A DNA stretch of 9,168 bases, from NCBI GenBank assembly GCA_026986455.1, contig JALSON010000266.1:1-9168 (forward strand), read 5' to 3'. Each line of letters begins with the position of its first letter. The stretch's first letter is position 1. The notes below the pieces were generated by a model, which searched no databases, was not told the origin of the DNA, and saw only the letters and a list, made by a program, of their open reading frames with translations. Position numbers and translations under genes: made by a program. The DNA is from Thermococcaceae archaeon (GTDB taxonomy: Archaea > Methanobacteriota_B > Thermococci > Thermococcales > Thermococcaceae). This document shows positions 1 to 7,210 of this stretch, in pieces.

Positions 1-618
1 CAGGAGCAGGTAGTCAAGGCCACCCAGATAGACAACAATTCTCCCGCCCTTTCCTGCGGCAAACCTCAGGATTTCTTCCTGAAGCATGTGGAGCTTTGCG
101 GGGTCAACGCTGTTAAGGGAACCGGTTCTGCTCAGCCATATGTATCTGTCGGGCTTTACCCCCGAACTCCTTACAAATGCATCCTCTGGATCCCTCCCGA
201 TTACAACAAGCTCTTTAGAATTCTCTTTTAGGAGCATAAGGAGCTCTCTAATGTCTTTTGCGGATTTTCTTGTTATGTATCCGCCATATAACGGCCATTT
301 TTCATCCATTTTCTCTTGGTGTGAATTGCTGATACACGTGATGCGCCTTATATAGTGAACACCCGCAGAAACAGCGAGGATATAGGAGATTGTTATCGGG
401 ATGGCGGCAAGAAACCAGAGCTGGGCCCTGTTCAGCGAGTCTGCTATAACCCCGATACCGCCGGCGGAAAAAAAGATAAGGGACAGCAATATTCTCCTGC
501 CCAATTGTTTTGCAGGCGAATCTAAAACTTTGTAGCGGGAGTACATCAGGCTTATCAATGAAAGCCCTATCAGAAGGACGATCACACCGCTTGCGACACC
601 AAGCTGGTCTATATACAT
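1..618 (-). CDS. Membrane-anchored DUF835 protein, C-terminus outside window
   Basis: The minus-strand frame is open from an ATG at 618 to the window edge (206 codons seen, 3' end missing). The N-terminal part has three hydrophobic segments, roughly residues 8-28, 46-64 and 68-90, so it should sit in the cytoplasmic membrane. A soluble part follows, with features of DUF835: a glycine/tyrosine-rich entry (GGYITRKS), a DRYIWLS block, and VVYLGGLDYLLL at the edge. DUF835 proteins are common in Thermococcales; their biochemical role is unknown, though a signalling or regulatory role is often assumed. An in-frame ATG at 645 exists, but the ATG at 618 follows a GAGGGG ribosome-binding site and the promoter would start the transcript near 642, so 618 is preferred. 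It is transcribed away from the window and is separate from moaA, which has its own promoter. Family call is from recalled motif pattern, not a profile search. Confidence 0.75.
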   Translation of the reverse strand, partial: MYIDQLGVASGVIVLLIGLSLISLMYSRYKVLDSPAKQLGRRILLSLIFFSAGGIGVIADSLNRAQLWFLAAIPITISYILAVSAGVHYIRRITCISNSHQEKMDEKWPLYGGYITRKSAKDIRELLMLLKENSKELVVIGRDPEDAFVRSSGVKPDRYIWLSRTGSLNSVDPAKLHMLQEEILRFAAGKGGRIVVYLGGLDYLLL

Positions 619-664
619 CAGCTTCCCCTCTCTTCTGTATTTCATGGGAGTATATCACGGGGAC

Positions 665-672
665 TATATAAA
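665..672 (-). promoter_or_regulatory. TATA box for the DUF835 gene
   Basis: On the minus strand this reads TTTATATA, preceded by a purine-containing BRE-like stretch. Archaeal transcription usually starts about 25 bases downstream of the box, here near 642, leaving a short 5' leader of about 25 bases before the ATG at 618. Confidence 0.65.
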
Positions 673-701
673 TATACCTTGGTCTCCATAAGTTTAGTTA
701 G

Positions 702-723
702 CCTTCCGATGGATTCCGGAAGG
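702..723. repeat. Inverted repeat between moaA 3' end and DUF835 promoter
   Basis: CCTTCCG at 702-708 is the reverse complement of CGGAAGG at 717-723, with an 8-base loop. It lies about 25 bases past the moaA stop codon and upstream of the DUF835 TATA box. It could be an RNA hairpin at the end of the moaA transcript or an operator. No U-rich tract follows it, so a terminator role is not shown. Confidence 0.35.
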
Positions 724-747
724 TGCTCTCGAACAATGCAGAACAAC

Positions 748-1671
748 CTAACGCCAGTAGGGCCGTCTGATTTTGATGGCTTCCCTGAAAACGTCCACAA
801 GCTCCTCATCTGTGGCTCCTTCTCTCAGAGGTGTCAGGATGTCTATCAGGTCGTCCCTTCTGAGGAGGCAGGTTTTCAGATGTCCGTCAGCGGTGAGCCT
901 CAGGCGGGTGCAGTTGGCACAGAAAACCGTGTTGTGCATCGCCCTCACAACTTCCACCTCGGCGGTTCCGCCATTAACCGGCAGAAAGTATTTCCTTCTC
1001 CTGTGCATTCTCCTTTCCTTTATTTCCACAGCTCTCCGCTCGAATTCCTCTTCGAGGGGTTTTAGCGGGTAGAAGTACCTCTTAAAAAACCACGACTCTT
1101 CAAGCTCCCTGGGGGCTTCGATTTCAATCAGCTGGAGAACAGCACCGGTTCTGGCGGCATAGTCTATCATATCCCATATTTCATCATCGTTCAGACCCTT
1201 CATGACGACCATGTTGAGCTTGACCGGATTGAAGAGCCGCACCGATTTCTCAATGCCCTTGAGAACCTGCGGCAGAACATCGAAACCTGTGATACGTCTG
1301 TATTTTTCTCTATCAAGAGTATCGAGGCTTATATTTACCCTGTCCAGCCCGGCCTCCTTCAGGTCTTCCGCAATGTTATACATGACCGTTCCGTTTGTTG
1401 TGAGGGATAGATCCTTCACGTAGGGCCTTATCCTCCTGACGATTTCAACGATGTCCTTCCTTATGGTCGGCTCCCCTCCGGTGAGCTTTACCTTTCTTAC
1501 CCCCAGCCTTGAGGCGATTCTGACGATTCTCTCTATCTCCTCAGGGGTCATCTCCCTCCACCCTTTGTTCTGCCCTTCCCTGTGGCAGTAGAAACAGTTC
1601 AGGTTGCAGCTCTCAGTCACGGATATTCTGAGGTTGGTCACTGGCCTTCCGAAGCGGTCAAAGAGCACCAT
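748..1671 (-). CDS. moaA: GTP 3',8-cyclase MoaA (molybdenum cofactor synthesis)
   Basis: A radical-SAM enzyme that converts GTP to 3',8-cyclo-7,8-dihydro-GTP, the first step of molybdopterin/tungstopterin synthesis in the cytoplasm. The 307-residue protein has the radical-SAM cysteines CxxxCxxC at C22, C26 and C29, the SAM-binding GGEP at 65-68, and TTNG at 91-94. The C-terminal cluster motif CxxC-x13-C is at about C251, C254 and C268, which is diagnostic of MoaA over other radical-SAM proteins. Start choice: the longest frame begins at an ATG at 1698 with no ribosome-binding site. The ATG at 1671 has GGTGA at 1676-1680 and gives the usual start just ahead of the FDRFGRPV block. The protein ends in RRPYWR and lacks the terminal Gly-Gly tail of bacterial and human MoaA. 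Thermococcales use tungsten-pterin enzymes, so tungstopterin is the likely product in vivo. The gene stands alone between divergent and tandem promoters. Confidence 0.95.
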   Translation of the reverse strand: MVLFDRFGRPVTNLRISVTESCNLNCFYCHREGQNKGWREMTPEEIERIVRIASRLGVRKVKLTGGEPTIRKDIVEIVRRIRPYVKDLSLTTNGTVMYNIAEDLKEAGLDRVNISLDTLDREKYRRITGFDVLPQVLKGIEKSVRLFNPVKLNMVVMKGLNDDEIWDMIDYAARTGAVLQLIEIEAPRELEESWFFKRYFYPLKPLEEEFERRAVEIKERRMHRRRKYFLPVNGGTAEVEVVRAMHNTVFCANCTRLRLTADGHLKTCLLRRDDLIDILTPLREGATDEELVDVFREAIKIRRPYWR

Positions 1672-1700
1672 CTTTTCACCGCAGTAATTAAGCTCCATAT

Positions 1701-1715
1701 GTTAAAAAAAGCTTA
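1701..1715 (-). promoter_or_regulatory. Possible TATA region for moaA
   Basis: On the minus strand the stretch reads roughly AAGCTTTTTTTAAC. A start about 25 bases downstream would fall near 1680, just upstream of the ribosome-binding site for the ATG at 1671 and downstream of the alternative ATG at 1698. The T-rich box is not a strong consensus match. Confidence 0.4.
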
Positions 1716-1738
1716 TGGGTAAATGATTTCATTTACAT

Positions 1739-1755
1739 CGAAAAGTAAAAGTAGG
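1739..1755 (+). promoter_or_regulatory. BRE/TATA element for the 249-residue gene and fau-1
   Basis: CGAAAAGTAAAAGTAGG looks like an archaeal BRE (CGAAA) followed by an A/T-rich TATA box. Transcription would begin near 1775, about 12 bases before the ATG at 1787, with the AAGGGGG ribosome-binding site lying at the very start of the message. It shares an 88-base divergent intergenic region with the moaA promoter. Confidence 0.5.
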
Positions 1756-1786
1756 GGAAGGGGGCAATATCCTAAGGGGGCGTTCT

Positions 1787-2536
1787 ATGAATATCGAAGG
1801 GTTGAAGGATTTGGTGCGCAAAGCAGGGGAGCTCCACAGGAGATTTGAAAGGGAGTTCCCAAAACTCTATGAAAGCGATGACATCGAGTCGCTCCATTCT
1901 CTGGTCAGGCTCCTCTATTCCCTTGCTGAGGAAAAGCTCAACCTTGCCTCCTCCATACACAGAGAGGTGGCAATTGTCGGGGGGACGATTGAACATTATG
2001 CAAAGGAGCTGCAGAAGAACGAGCACCAGATGAAGTTCCGTCTTGAGGAGGTTCTCTCGCTCCTGCCCCGGGTAAATGACTATGAGAGCAGAACAAAGCT
2101 GAAAACCTCCATAGGCAGGCTCGTGCAGTTTCACCGCTTTTATGATTACACGGTTACCCAGTCCATCCAGGGGCTCAGCTCCGAGATTGAAGGGCTGATT
2201 TTTATAGGGTCGACAGGCGAAAAAGAGAAAAAGCCTCCGACGAGTATAATGGAGAAGCTCAGGAAAGTTGAGGAAGTTGATGCCCGACTCAGCACGCTCA
2301 TAGCACTTACGTATCATCTCTACACTCATCCCTCGTGGGTTCATAAGGTTGAAGAGGCCCTGAGAAGGTGGCACTCCAGGGGTTTGCTCTGGGTCGAGGC
2401 GAGAAATGTTGAAAAGGAGAGCGGGGTGCCGGATGCCGCACAGATACTTGAAGGTCTTGCCCTCATCGGAATAGCTGAAAAAAGGTATAGGGGTGGTGAA
2501 GTTGTCTACAGACTCAGAGGTTTCGGTAAGGATTAG
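1787..2536 (+). CDS. Uncharacterised helical protein with possible C-terminal winged helix
   Basis: I do not recognise this family. The 249-residue protein has no signal peptide or membrane segment and looks soluble. Residues 1-140 are charged and mostly helical in character, rich in Glu, Lys and Leu, compatible with a helical bundle or coiled coil (for example 30-95). A short linker rich in Lys, Pro, Gly and Ser (about 140-153) leads to a second region. Residues about 180-245 resemble a winged-helix fold: two helices, a helix containing [14 protein letters not shown], then a basic wing ending in GGEVVYRL. This suggests nucleic-acid or protein binding, but it is inference. The start is supported by an AAGGGGG site at 1774-1780. 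The last 44 bases overlap the FAU-1 frame, so the two are likely co-transcribed and translationally coupled, pointing to an RNA-related role. Confidence 0.8.
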   Translation: MNIEGLKDLVRKAGELHRRFEREFPKLYESDDIESLHSLVRLLYSLAEEKLNLASSIHREVAIVGGTIEHYAKELQKNEHQMKFRLEEVLSLLPRVNDYESRTKLKTSIGRLVQFHRFYDYTVTQSIQGLSSEIEGLIFIGSTGEKEKKPPTSIMEKLRKVEEVDARLSTLIALTYHLYTHPSWVHKVEEALRRWHSRGLLWVEARNVEKESGVPDAAQILEGLALIGIAEKRYRGGEVVYRLRGFGKD

Positions 2537-3917
2537 GGGGATATACAGCACGGCGCTGACAAAGCTGTTCCTTGACAGCGGCCTCAGAATCTCTCAGCCG
2601 AGCCAGAGGATCGCTGAAAGGCTGGGAATTGAGAAGAGCTACGACGACTTTGACGTGGACATATACGACAAAAAGGACAGGCAGGGTGTTATCATCACGG
2701 GCACGGCTGTTGAGAAGGTCAAGGAGGTTCTTGAGGAGGAGTTCATAGATGTTTTCTTCAGGAAGATGCCCTACCAGCTCTACGGCATATACAAAGGGAT
2801 GGTCGTCAAAAAGGATGAGAGGTATGTTTATGTTGACATAGGGAGCGCCATAGGTTCCGTGATAATTGAGGAGCTTCCGGATGTTATGGAGGGTGATGAA
2901 GTCCTCGTTCAGGTAAAGAAGCACAACGTTCTTCCCCATCTGAGCGTGCTGCTGACCGTGCCCGGGGATTATGCGGTTTTAATACCTAAGCCCGTGGGGA
3001 GCCAGAGACATGTGAAGATTTCGAGGAAGATAAGGGACAGCGAGGAAAGGGAAAGGCTCAGGATACTGGGTCTGAGTCTTGACCTCGGGGACTGGGGGGT
3101 TCTCTGGCGGACGGCAGCTGCATATAAGGACTGGAACCTCCTGAGGGACGAGCTCGTTAAACTGTCCAGACTCGCGGACAGGCTCAAAGAGGCGGACAGG
3201 TATTCAGCACCGGCCCAGATCATTGAGGGCAGGGACATATACGAGGTCGAGTTCGGAGGGGGGGCAAAGAAAAAGCTCGATGAGATTAGGAACAGGGTTG
3301 TTCCGACCATTGAGGGACACCATCAGTTCAAGTCCTATGACCCGGAGTTCAGCTTTGCCGTGGAGATAGCCGAGGGGATACTCTCAAGGCTCCCATCACA
3401 GAGGGAGAAAATAAAACAGGGATTCATACAGGCGCTGGTTGACAGCAAGGGGCCAAAAGTTGGGTGGCTTTTTGTCCTTGAGCACATGAAGCCGGACGGC
3501 CAGAAAATAAGGATAGGCCCTGGGGAAATTGTTGAGGTCTCCCTCAACCCTCTGAAGATCAAGCTGAGGAGAAGCTTAAAGCCGGGGAAGGGATATGATG
3601 GCCTTGAAATTCCAATCGAATACGGGGACTATGCAGTAACCGAGATAGAGGAAGGAAAATGGTGGTTCAGGCACAGCTATTACGATAGAAACGGAAATCT
3701 GAAAGGGGAGTACTACAACATAAATACCCCTGTGGAGTTCTATCCCGACAAGGTGCGCTACGTTGACCTTGAGGTCGACATAGTCAAATGGCCTGACGGC
3801 AAGAAGGAGATAATCGACAGGGAGAAGCTGAAGGAGCACTATGAAGACGGAATAATCAGTGAGAGGCTTTACAAAGCCACCCTAAGAATCACGCAGGAAG
3901 TTTTCGAAAGGATTTGA
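2493..3917 (+). CDS. fau-1: Probable ribonuclease FAU-1 (RNase E/G-type, AU-rich RNA binding)
   Basis: FAU-1 is an archaeal RNase E/G-related RNA-binding protein, first described in Pyrococcus furiosus. It binds AU-rich loops and has been implicated in maturation or decay of rRNA precursors. The frame encodes 474 residues, matching the family length. An S1-like RNA-binding segment occupies about 97-157 ([24 protein letters not shown]), as in RNase E/G. A conserved middle part runs from about 160 to 340. A C-terminal DUF402 domain lies at about 370-460, with [15 protein letters not shown] and the acidic [13 protein letters not shown] block. The start is uncertain: GTG at 2493 gives 474 residues and TTG at 2502 gives 471. 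Both sit inside the 3' end of the preceding gene (44-base overlap from 2493), and the match to [12 protein letters not shown] is immediately downstream either way. The stop is one base from the convergent vapC stop. Confidence 0.93.
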   Translation: MVKLSTDSEVSVRIRGIYSTALTKLFLDSGLRISQPSQRIAERLGIEKSYDDFDVDIYDKKDRQGVIITGTAVEKVKEVLEEEFIDVFFRKMPYQLYGIYKGMVVKKDERYVYVDIGSAIGSVIIEELPDVMEGDEVLVQVKKHNVLPHLSVLLTVPGDYAVLIPKPVGSQRHVKISRKIRDSEERERLRILGLSLDLGDWGVLWRTAAAYKDWNLLRDELVKLSRLADRLKEADRYSAPAQIIEGRDIYEVEFGGGAKKKLDEIRNRVVPTIEGHHQFKSYDPEFSFAVEIAEGILSRLPSQREKIKQGFIQALVDSKGPKVGWLFVLEHMKPDGQKIRIGPGEIVEVSLNPLKIKLRRSLKPGKGYDGLEIPIEYGDYAVTEIEEGKWWFRHSYYDRNGNLKGEYYNINTPVEFYPDKVRYVDLEVDIVKWPDGKKEIIDREKLKEHYEDGIISERLYKATLRITQEVFERI

Positions 3918-3918
3918 A

Positions 3919-4305
3919 TCAGGGCATCACTTCGATGCCCAGCTTTTCTGCATCTTTTTTCAGTTTTTTGTCGTAGGTGGCGAGTTTTCTGAAGTCCTCG
4001 GCCGTTGCGAGTATTATCATGTCGTTGAAGCGTTTTGGATTTTTTGTCAGCTCAAGGGCTCTTTTTGTGTGCTTTCCCCTATCTCCAATGATCCTCGTTC
4101 TTTGATTGTTGAGTATGGAAGAAATCACGCTCTTTATTTCATCTTCAGTATAGTCCCTCTCCCTGAAGAACCAGTAAAGTTCATAAAGAACGATGCTTGG
4201 CACCACCCATCTTTCCAAGGATGCCAGCAATGTCCTTGCTTCGTGATTGAACTCCGAGTCTTTCAGAACGGCGTATATGAAGACATTGGTATCTATAACG
4301 GTCAC
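3919..4305 (-). CDS. vapC: VapC-type PIN-domain ribonuclease toxin
   Basis: A 128-residue protein of the PIN nuclease fold, the toxin of a type II toxin-antitoxin pair. VapC toxins cut specific RNAs (often tRNA or rRNA) using Mg2+ or Mn2+. The acidic active-site residues are all visible: D5 in VIDTN, E42 in YELY, D95 in FNDMIILA, and D112 in ATYDKKL. The protein therefore looks intact and active. It starts with GTG at 4305, overlapping the antitoxin stop as GTGA, which indicates tight translational coupling. The antitoxin VapB normally binds and inhibits it and represses the shared promoter. Its 3' end is convergent with fau-1 with one base between the two stop codons. The RNA target cannot be read from the sequence. 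Confidence 0.92.
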   Translation of the reverse strand: MTVIDTNVFIYAVLKDSEFNHEARTLLASLERWVVPSIVLYELYWFFRERDYTEDEIKSVISSILNNQRTRIIGDRGKHTKRALELTKNPKRFNDMIILATAEDFRKLATYDKKLKKDAEKLGIEVMP

Positions 4306-4526
4306 TCTTCCTCACCCTGTCCCCTCAGTATTGCCTCCTCAATGTCCTCAATTTTTAACCCCTCGCCTCCGGGGAGCAATGGGAGCTCAAGCTTGCTCTT
4401 TTTGAGTACCACTTTCCCGTCTTCGACTTCAACGAGCAGGATGTCGCCGACTTTAATTCCGAGCTTTCTCCTAACATCGCTTGGTATAGTAATCTGATAG
4501 TTCCTCGTTACCTTTGTGAGTCCCAT
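4302..4526 (-). CDS. vapB: AbrB/VapB-family antitoxin
   Basis: A 74-residue protein with an N-terminal swapped-hairpin AbrB DNA-binding domain at about 1-45: TKVTRNYQITIPSDVRRKLG, then KVGDILLVEVEDGKVVLKK. This is the standard AbrB/MazE-like pattern. The acidic tail (residues 50-74, ending GQGEEE) should wrap around and neutralise the PIN toxin. The start is placed at the ATG at 4526, because GGTGA lies four bases upstream (4531-4535). An in-frame ATG at 4541 has no such site and would fall upstream of the predicted transcript start. As antitoxin it likely binds VapC and autorepresses the operon. The pair sits between radB and fau-1 and is the accessory element of this window. Confidence 0.9.
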   Translation of the reverse strand: MGLTKVTRNYQITIPSDVRRKLGIKVGDILLVEVEDGKVVLKKSKLELPLLPGGEGLKIEDIEEAILRGQGEEE

Positions 4527-4556
4527 AGTATCACCAAGCATAGTTGGATTTTGGGA

Positions 4557-4566
4557 GATAAAAAGC
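4557..4566 (-). promoter_or_regulatory. TATA box for vapBC
   Basis: On the minus strand the sequence reads CCAAAAGCTTTTTATC, a BRE-like purine stretch followed by a TATA-like box. A start about 25 bases downstream falls near 4535, immediately before the VapB ribosome-binding site. AbrB-type antitoxins typically bind near such boxes, so this is the likely autoregulated operator region. Confidence 0.5.
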
Positions 4567-4583
4567 TTTTGGAAAACCTTTAA

Positions 4584-4617
4584 TCTCCCTCTTCTCTTAA
4601 CTTCCAGTGAAGGGAGA
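4584..4617. repeat. Inverted repeat after radB, upstream of vapBC
   Basis: TCTCCCT at 4584-4590 is the reverse complement of AGGGAGA at 4611-4617, separated by 20 bases. It begins just past the radB stop codon and ends upstream of the vapBC promoter. It may form a hairpin at the end of the radB message or be an operator for the toxin-antitoxin pair. The long loop makes either reading weak. Confidence 0.3.
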
Positions 4618-4619
4618 GC

Positions 4620-5291
4620 TCAATCCTTCATATCCTCAATCCCTCTCTCGGTTATCCTGAAATACACCATTCCCCCCTCCGGCCTGAAGCGGTGCCTCTC
4701 AAGAACCGCCACCCTGATGTTCGGTCTGCTGAACCTGTCCAGCCTGAGTATATCCTTGCATTTGTATCCCAGAACATGCTCCGCCACCGGTTTCAAAGCC
4801 CCTGCCTTTGAATCAAAATGCACCTGGTTGACCACTATTACCCCGAGGTTGAATTTTCTGGAGAGCCACAGAAGAATCTGCAGCTGCTTTCCAAGCTCTG
4901 TGAGGAGCTTGCTCTTGTTCTCTTCCACCCTGTAGTGGGCGGTAATTGAGTCCACGACTATGAGGGAGAAGCTACCATCCACAATGGTCTTGAGCCTTGC
5001 AAGGGTTCTCCTCTGCTCTTTAAAATCCCCGGGCTCGAATACGAGAAACTTCTGAAGGGCTCTTTCAGGTTCAATACCCCGGCTTTCTGCCATCAGCGCA
5101 ATTCTCTCCGGCGAAAATCCCCCTTCAGTATCGATGTATGCGGTCTTGCCGCTGTTCAGGAGGGCTACCTGTGCTGCGAGGGTTGTTTTTCCGGTTGCAA
5201 ATGCCCCGTAAACCTGCGTTAGAACCTTTCTTCCGATGCCTCCCCCGAGGAGCTCGTCCAAAGCTCTGCTTCCTGTGCTGAGCGGTCTCAT
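4620..5291 (-). CDS. radB: DNA repair and recombination protein RadB
   Basis: RadB is the euryarchaeal RecA/RadA paralogue. It binds DNA and ATP, acts as a recombination mediator helping RadA, and interacts with the Hjc resolvase in Pyrococcus. The 223-residue length fits RadB and not RadA, because the N-terminal helix-hairpin-helix domain of RadA is absent. The RecA core begins directly with RPLSTGSRALDELLGGGI. Walker A is GAFATGKTT at about 29-37, Walker B is LIVVD at 110-114, and VIVVNQVH follows at 151-158. The start at ATG 5291 is chosen because GGTGA (5297-5301) lies five bases upstream. A GTG three codons earlier overlaps that very site and is unlikely. It follows the UPF0173 hydrolase gene by 19 bases on the same strand, so the two are probably one transcript. 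Confidence 0.95.
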   Translation of the reverse strand: MRPLSTGSRALDELLGGGIGRKVLTQVYGAFATGKTTLAAQVALLNSGKTAYIDTEGGFSPERIALMAESRGIEPERALQKFLVFEPGDFKEQRRTLARLKTIVDGSFSLIVVDSITAHYRVEENKSKLLTELGKQLQILLWLSRKFNLGVIVVNQVHFDSKAGALKPVAEHVLGYKCKDILRLDRFSRPNIRVAVLERHRFRPEGGMVYFRITERGIEDMKD

Positions 5292-5310
5292 GGAATTCAC
5301 CGGTGTGGGG

Positions 5311-5946
5311 CTACAGGATAAATTCCTCCCCTATTTCCATGATTTTAACCCTGACCCAGATTCTTCTCTTTTTAAGCTCCTCCTGCAGCTTTTCGGGGGT
5401 TGCCTGGGAGTAGACCCCGTAGTGCATCGGGATGACGATTTTTGGCTTTATATCTTCGATTATGTCTGCGGCTTCCCTCTCGTTGGCTGTTGAGCGGCCG
5501 CTTATGGGTATTATGAGTATGTCCACCTGCCCTCTCAGCCGTTTGAAGTGAGGGGAGGAATACGTGTCCCCTGTATGGAAAATCCTCTTCTCACCCGTTA
5601 TGATGTAGCCGACGGGGTACTGACTTGAGGGGTGCTCCATGTAGATGGCCTTCACCTTTACTCCCCTGCCCAGCTCAATCTCCTGTCCATCTTCAATCTC
5701 CTGAACGTCGGTCACACCATCGCTGATTGCCATTAGATAAACCGGTTTCGGCCCTATCACCTTTGCACCTCGAAGCCTTGCCAGAAGGGGTATCTTTCCG
5801 TAGTGGTCGCTGTGCTCATGCGTCACGAGGATGTAATCCACCTCTCCAATCATATCATCATCAACTTCGGGATACGGGTCAATCAGGATTCTCACACCAT
5901 TGGTTTCGACCCAAAAGCACGCATGCCCATACCATATAATCTTCAT
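5311..5946 (-). CDS. UPF0173 metal-dependent hydrolase, metallo-beta-lactamase fold
   Basis: A 211-residue cytoplasmic protein of the metallo-beta-lactamase superfamily, UPF0173 (UlaG-like) branch. The two-metal site is visible: HEHSDH at 43-48, H105 in MEHP, D127 in HTGDTYS, and H175 in PMHYG. The N-terminal WYGHACF motif (H8) is typical of this branch. The substrate is unknown; UlaG relatives act on lactone or phosphodiester-like bonds. The frame extends upstream to 6102, but the real start is ATG 5946, with GGAGG at 5954-5958 seven bases before it and [11 protein letters not shown] as the usual family N-terminus. It lies 19 bases ahead of radB, which suggests shared transcription. It diverges from the ASCH gene across 158 bases. 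Confidence 0.92.
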   Translation of the reverse strand: MKIIWYGHACFWVETNGVRILIDPYPEVDDDMIGEVDYILVTHEHSDHYGKIPLLARLRGAKVIGPKPVYLMAISDGVTDVQEIEDGQEIELGRGVKVKAIYMEHPSSQYPVGYIITGEKRIFHTGDTYSSPHFKRLRGQVDILIIPISGRSTANEREAADIIEDIKPKIVIPMHYGVYSQATPEKLQEELKKRRIWVRVKIMEIGEEFIL

Positions 5947-5978
5947 GATGCTGCCTCCAAATAGGGGGTTGGTCAATA

Positions 5979-5990
5979 TTAAACTTAAAG
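5979..5990 (-). promoter_or_regulatory. Possible TATA region for UPF0173-radB
   Basis: The minus strand reads GGAAAACTTTAAGTTTAATATTG. The A-rich start is BRE-like and CTTTAAGTTTAA is TATA-like. A start about 25 bases downstream would be near 5955-5960, right at the GGAGG site of the hydrolase gene. The exact box cannot be fixed. Confidence 0.4.
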
Positions 5991-6067
5991 TTTTCCATTT
6001 CGATGCCGCTGGCGGCTCTGAGGTTCTATCCTTTAAGGGCATTAGAGAGGAGAACCGCACAGTTAGG

Positions 6068-6075
6068 TTTATAAA
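6068..6075 (+). promoter_or_regulatory. TATA box for ASCH-DUF1614 operon
   Basis: TTTATAAA is a near-consensus archaeal box. A start about 26 bases from its centre falls near 6097, leaving a leader of only a few bases before the ATG at 6105. The message is therefore probably leaderless or nearly so. Confidence 0.65.
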
Positions 6076-6104
6076 ACTGGCCGAACTATGGGTTATGAGC
6101 AACT

Positions 6105-6446
6105 ATGAGGGGTTTAATTGTCAGGGAGCCATTCGCTTCATGGATTGTTGAAGGAAAAAAGGTCTGGGAGATTAGAAAGTCCCGGACAAAGATAAGGGGC
6201 AGGGTTCTGATTCTTACAGGGGGCAGGGCAATTGGCAGCGTTGAACTGACCGATGTCCTCGGCCCGTTCTCCCCGGAAGAGCTCTCCAGATACGAGGACA
6301 GGCATCTCGTTGATTATGGCTTCCTGAAGAAATATTCTAATGGCAGAAAGCTCTATGCATGGGTTCTGCAGAATCCCGAGAAGTTTGAGAGGCCCAAACC
6401 GGTTGAGGTTCCGAGAGGAGCACAGGTATGGGTCAGGGTGAGATGA
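6105..6446 (+). CDS. ASCH-domain protein
   Basis: A 113-residue protein consisting of one ASCH domain, a PUA-like beta-barrel fold that binds RNA or modified nucleosides. The pattern is clear: REPFASWIVEGKKVWEIRK at 7-25 (the substrate-pocket region with the W, E and R positions), a GRAIGSVELTDV strand at 40-51, and YAWVLQNP at 84-91. Some ASCH proteins have been reported as nucleases or N4-acetylcytidine amidohydrolases; the function of this one is not known. There is no good ribosome-binding site before the ATG, which agrees with a promoter predicted only a few bases upstream. It is followed after four bases by a DUF1614 gene on the same strand and is divergent from the UPF0173-radB unit. 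Confidence 0.88.
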   Translation: MRGLIVREPFASWIVEGKKVWEIRKSRTKIRGRVLILTGGRAIGSVELTDVLGPFSPEELSRYEDRHLVDYGFLKKYSNGRKLYAWVLQNPEKFERPKPVEVPRGAQVWVRVR

Positions 6447-6450
6447 GAAC

Positions 6451-7155
6451 ATGAGCATGAGAAGGTTCATCTTTATCCCGCTGGCGCTTCCTTTCCTCAT
6501 GATTCTCGTTTTCCTAATGGTGATTCTGTTCATGTTCTACGCTGGCGTTATAAGCGCCGCCTTTCAGAAGCTCAACATCCCTGCCCCGGTGGCATACACG
6601 CTCTTTTTTGCCGCGATTATCGGCAGCTTTATAAACCTCCCTGTGGCTGAAACAACAACCTACGCTCCTGTGATGAAGCTCAGGGAAGTCAGGTTTTTTG
6701 GAATACCGTATCCCGTACCGTATGTGGACTGGGCCGAGCAGAAGGTTGTCATAGCTGTCAATGTTGGGGGTGCGCTTGTTCCCCTCAGCATAGTCTCCTA
6801 CGAGCTCATGCTGCTCATAATCATGGGACGGAGTCAGCTCCTCATAAACACCATAATTGCGATTCTGCTGGCCTCCCTTCTCAGCCACATGTTTGCAAGG
6901 CCAGTCAAGGGGCTGGGCATAGCGATACCCACCCTCATCCCTCCCCTGATAGCCGTGGCATTAGCCCTGCTCCTCGGGGATGGAAACAGACCGCTTGTGG
7001 CATATGCGAGCGGAACAATGGGTGTTCTCATTGGCGCTGATCTGATGAACTGGAACAAAATCAAGAACCTCGGAGCCCCCATGGTTAGCATAGGGGGAGC
7101 CGGAACCTTTGATGGAATATTCCTTGCCGGAATAATTGCCGTCCTTCTGGTATAA
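6451..7155 (+). CDS. DUF1614 multi-pass membrane protein
   Basis: A 234-residue membrane protein of the archaeal DUF1614 family, function unknown. I count about six or seven hydrophobic segments, near residues 6-30, 44-62, 99-125, 129-147, 154-175, 183-198 and 218-234, with a soluble loop at about 70-97 ([14 protein letters not shown]). Family-like motifs are NVGGALVP at 104-111, [11 protein letters not shown] at 191-201, and [20 protein letters not shown] at 208-227. Aspartates D197 and D221 lie within or next to the last two membrane segments. The start at ATG 6451 is supported by GGTGA at 6437-6441 inside the end of the ASCH gene. The next in-frame ATG (6457) is possible. It is co-directional with ASCH at a four-base gap, so one operon is likely. 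The prs promoter begins right after its stop. Confidence 0.85.
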   Translation: MSMRRFIFIPLALPFLMILVFLMVILFMFYAGVISAAFQKLNIPAPVAYTLFFAAIIGSFINLPVAETTTYAPVMKLREVRFFGIPYPVPYVDWAEQKVVIAVNVGGALVPLSIVSYELMLLIIMGRSQLLINTIIAILLASLLSHMFARPVKGLGIAIPTLIPPLIAVALALLLGDGNRPLVAYASGTMGVLIGADLMNWNKIKNLGAPMVSIGGAGTFDGIFLAGIIAVLLV

Positions 7156-7162
7156 CGGTGGG

Positions 7163-7170
7163 TTTATAAG
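7163..7170 (+). promoter_or_regulatory. TATA box for prs operon
   Basis: TTTATAAG in the context GGTGGGTTTATAAGCC is a near-consensus box only eight bases past the DUF1614 stop codon. Transcription would begin near 7192, giving a leader of about 19 bases that holds the GGTGG ribosome-binding site before ATG 7211. Confidence 0.65.
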
Positions 7171-7210
7171 CCGTGGATTGGACATCCTCACGGCAAAAGG
7201 GGTGGTGCTC

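Noticed and set aside
302..658. Minus-strand 118-codon frame over the DUF835 gene
   Set aside because: It is in another frame of the same region; the DUF835 frame has membrane helices, family motifs and a ribosome-binding site, and this one has none.
1672..1698. Longer MoaA start at ATG 1698
   Set aside because: There is no ribosome-binding site before it and the likely promoter would start downstream of it, whereas ATG 1671 has GGTGA and the expected N-terminus.
1772..2551. Long minus-strand open frame of about 259 codons
   Set aside because: It is antisense to the 249-residue gene, has no ribosome-binding site or promoter, and its product has no recognisable family features. The plus-strand frame has a promoter and a clean overlap with fau-1.
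5947..6102. N-terminal extension of the UPF0173 hydrolase up to 6102
   Set aside because: The extra 52 residues have no family similarity and run across the divergent promoter region; ATG 5946 has a good GGAGG site.
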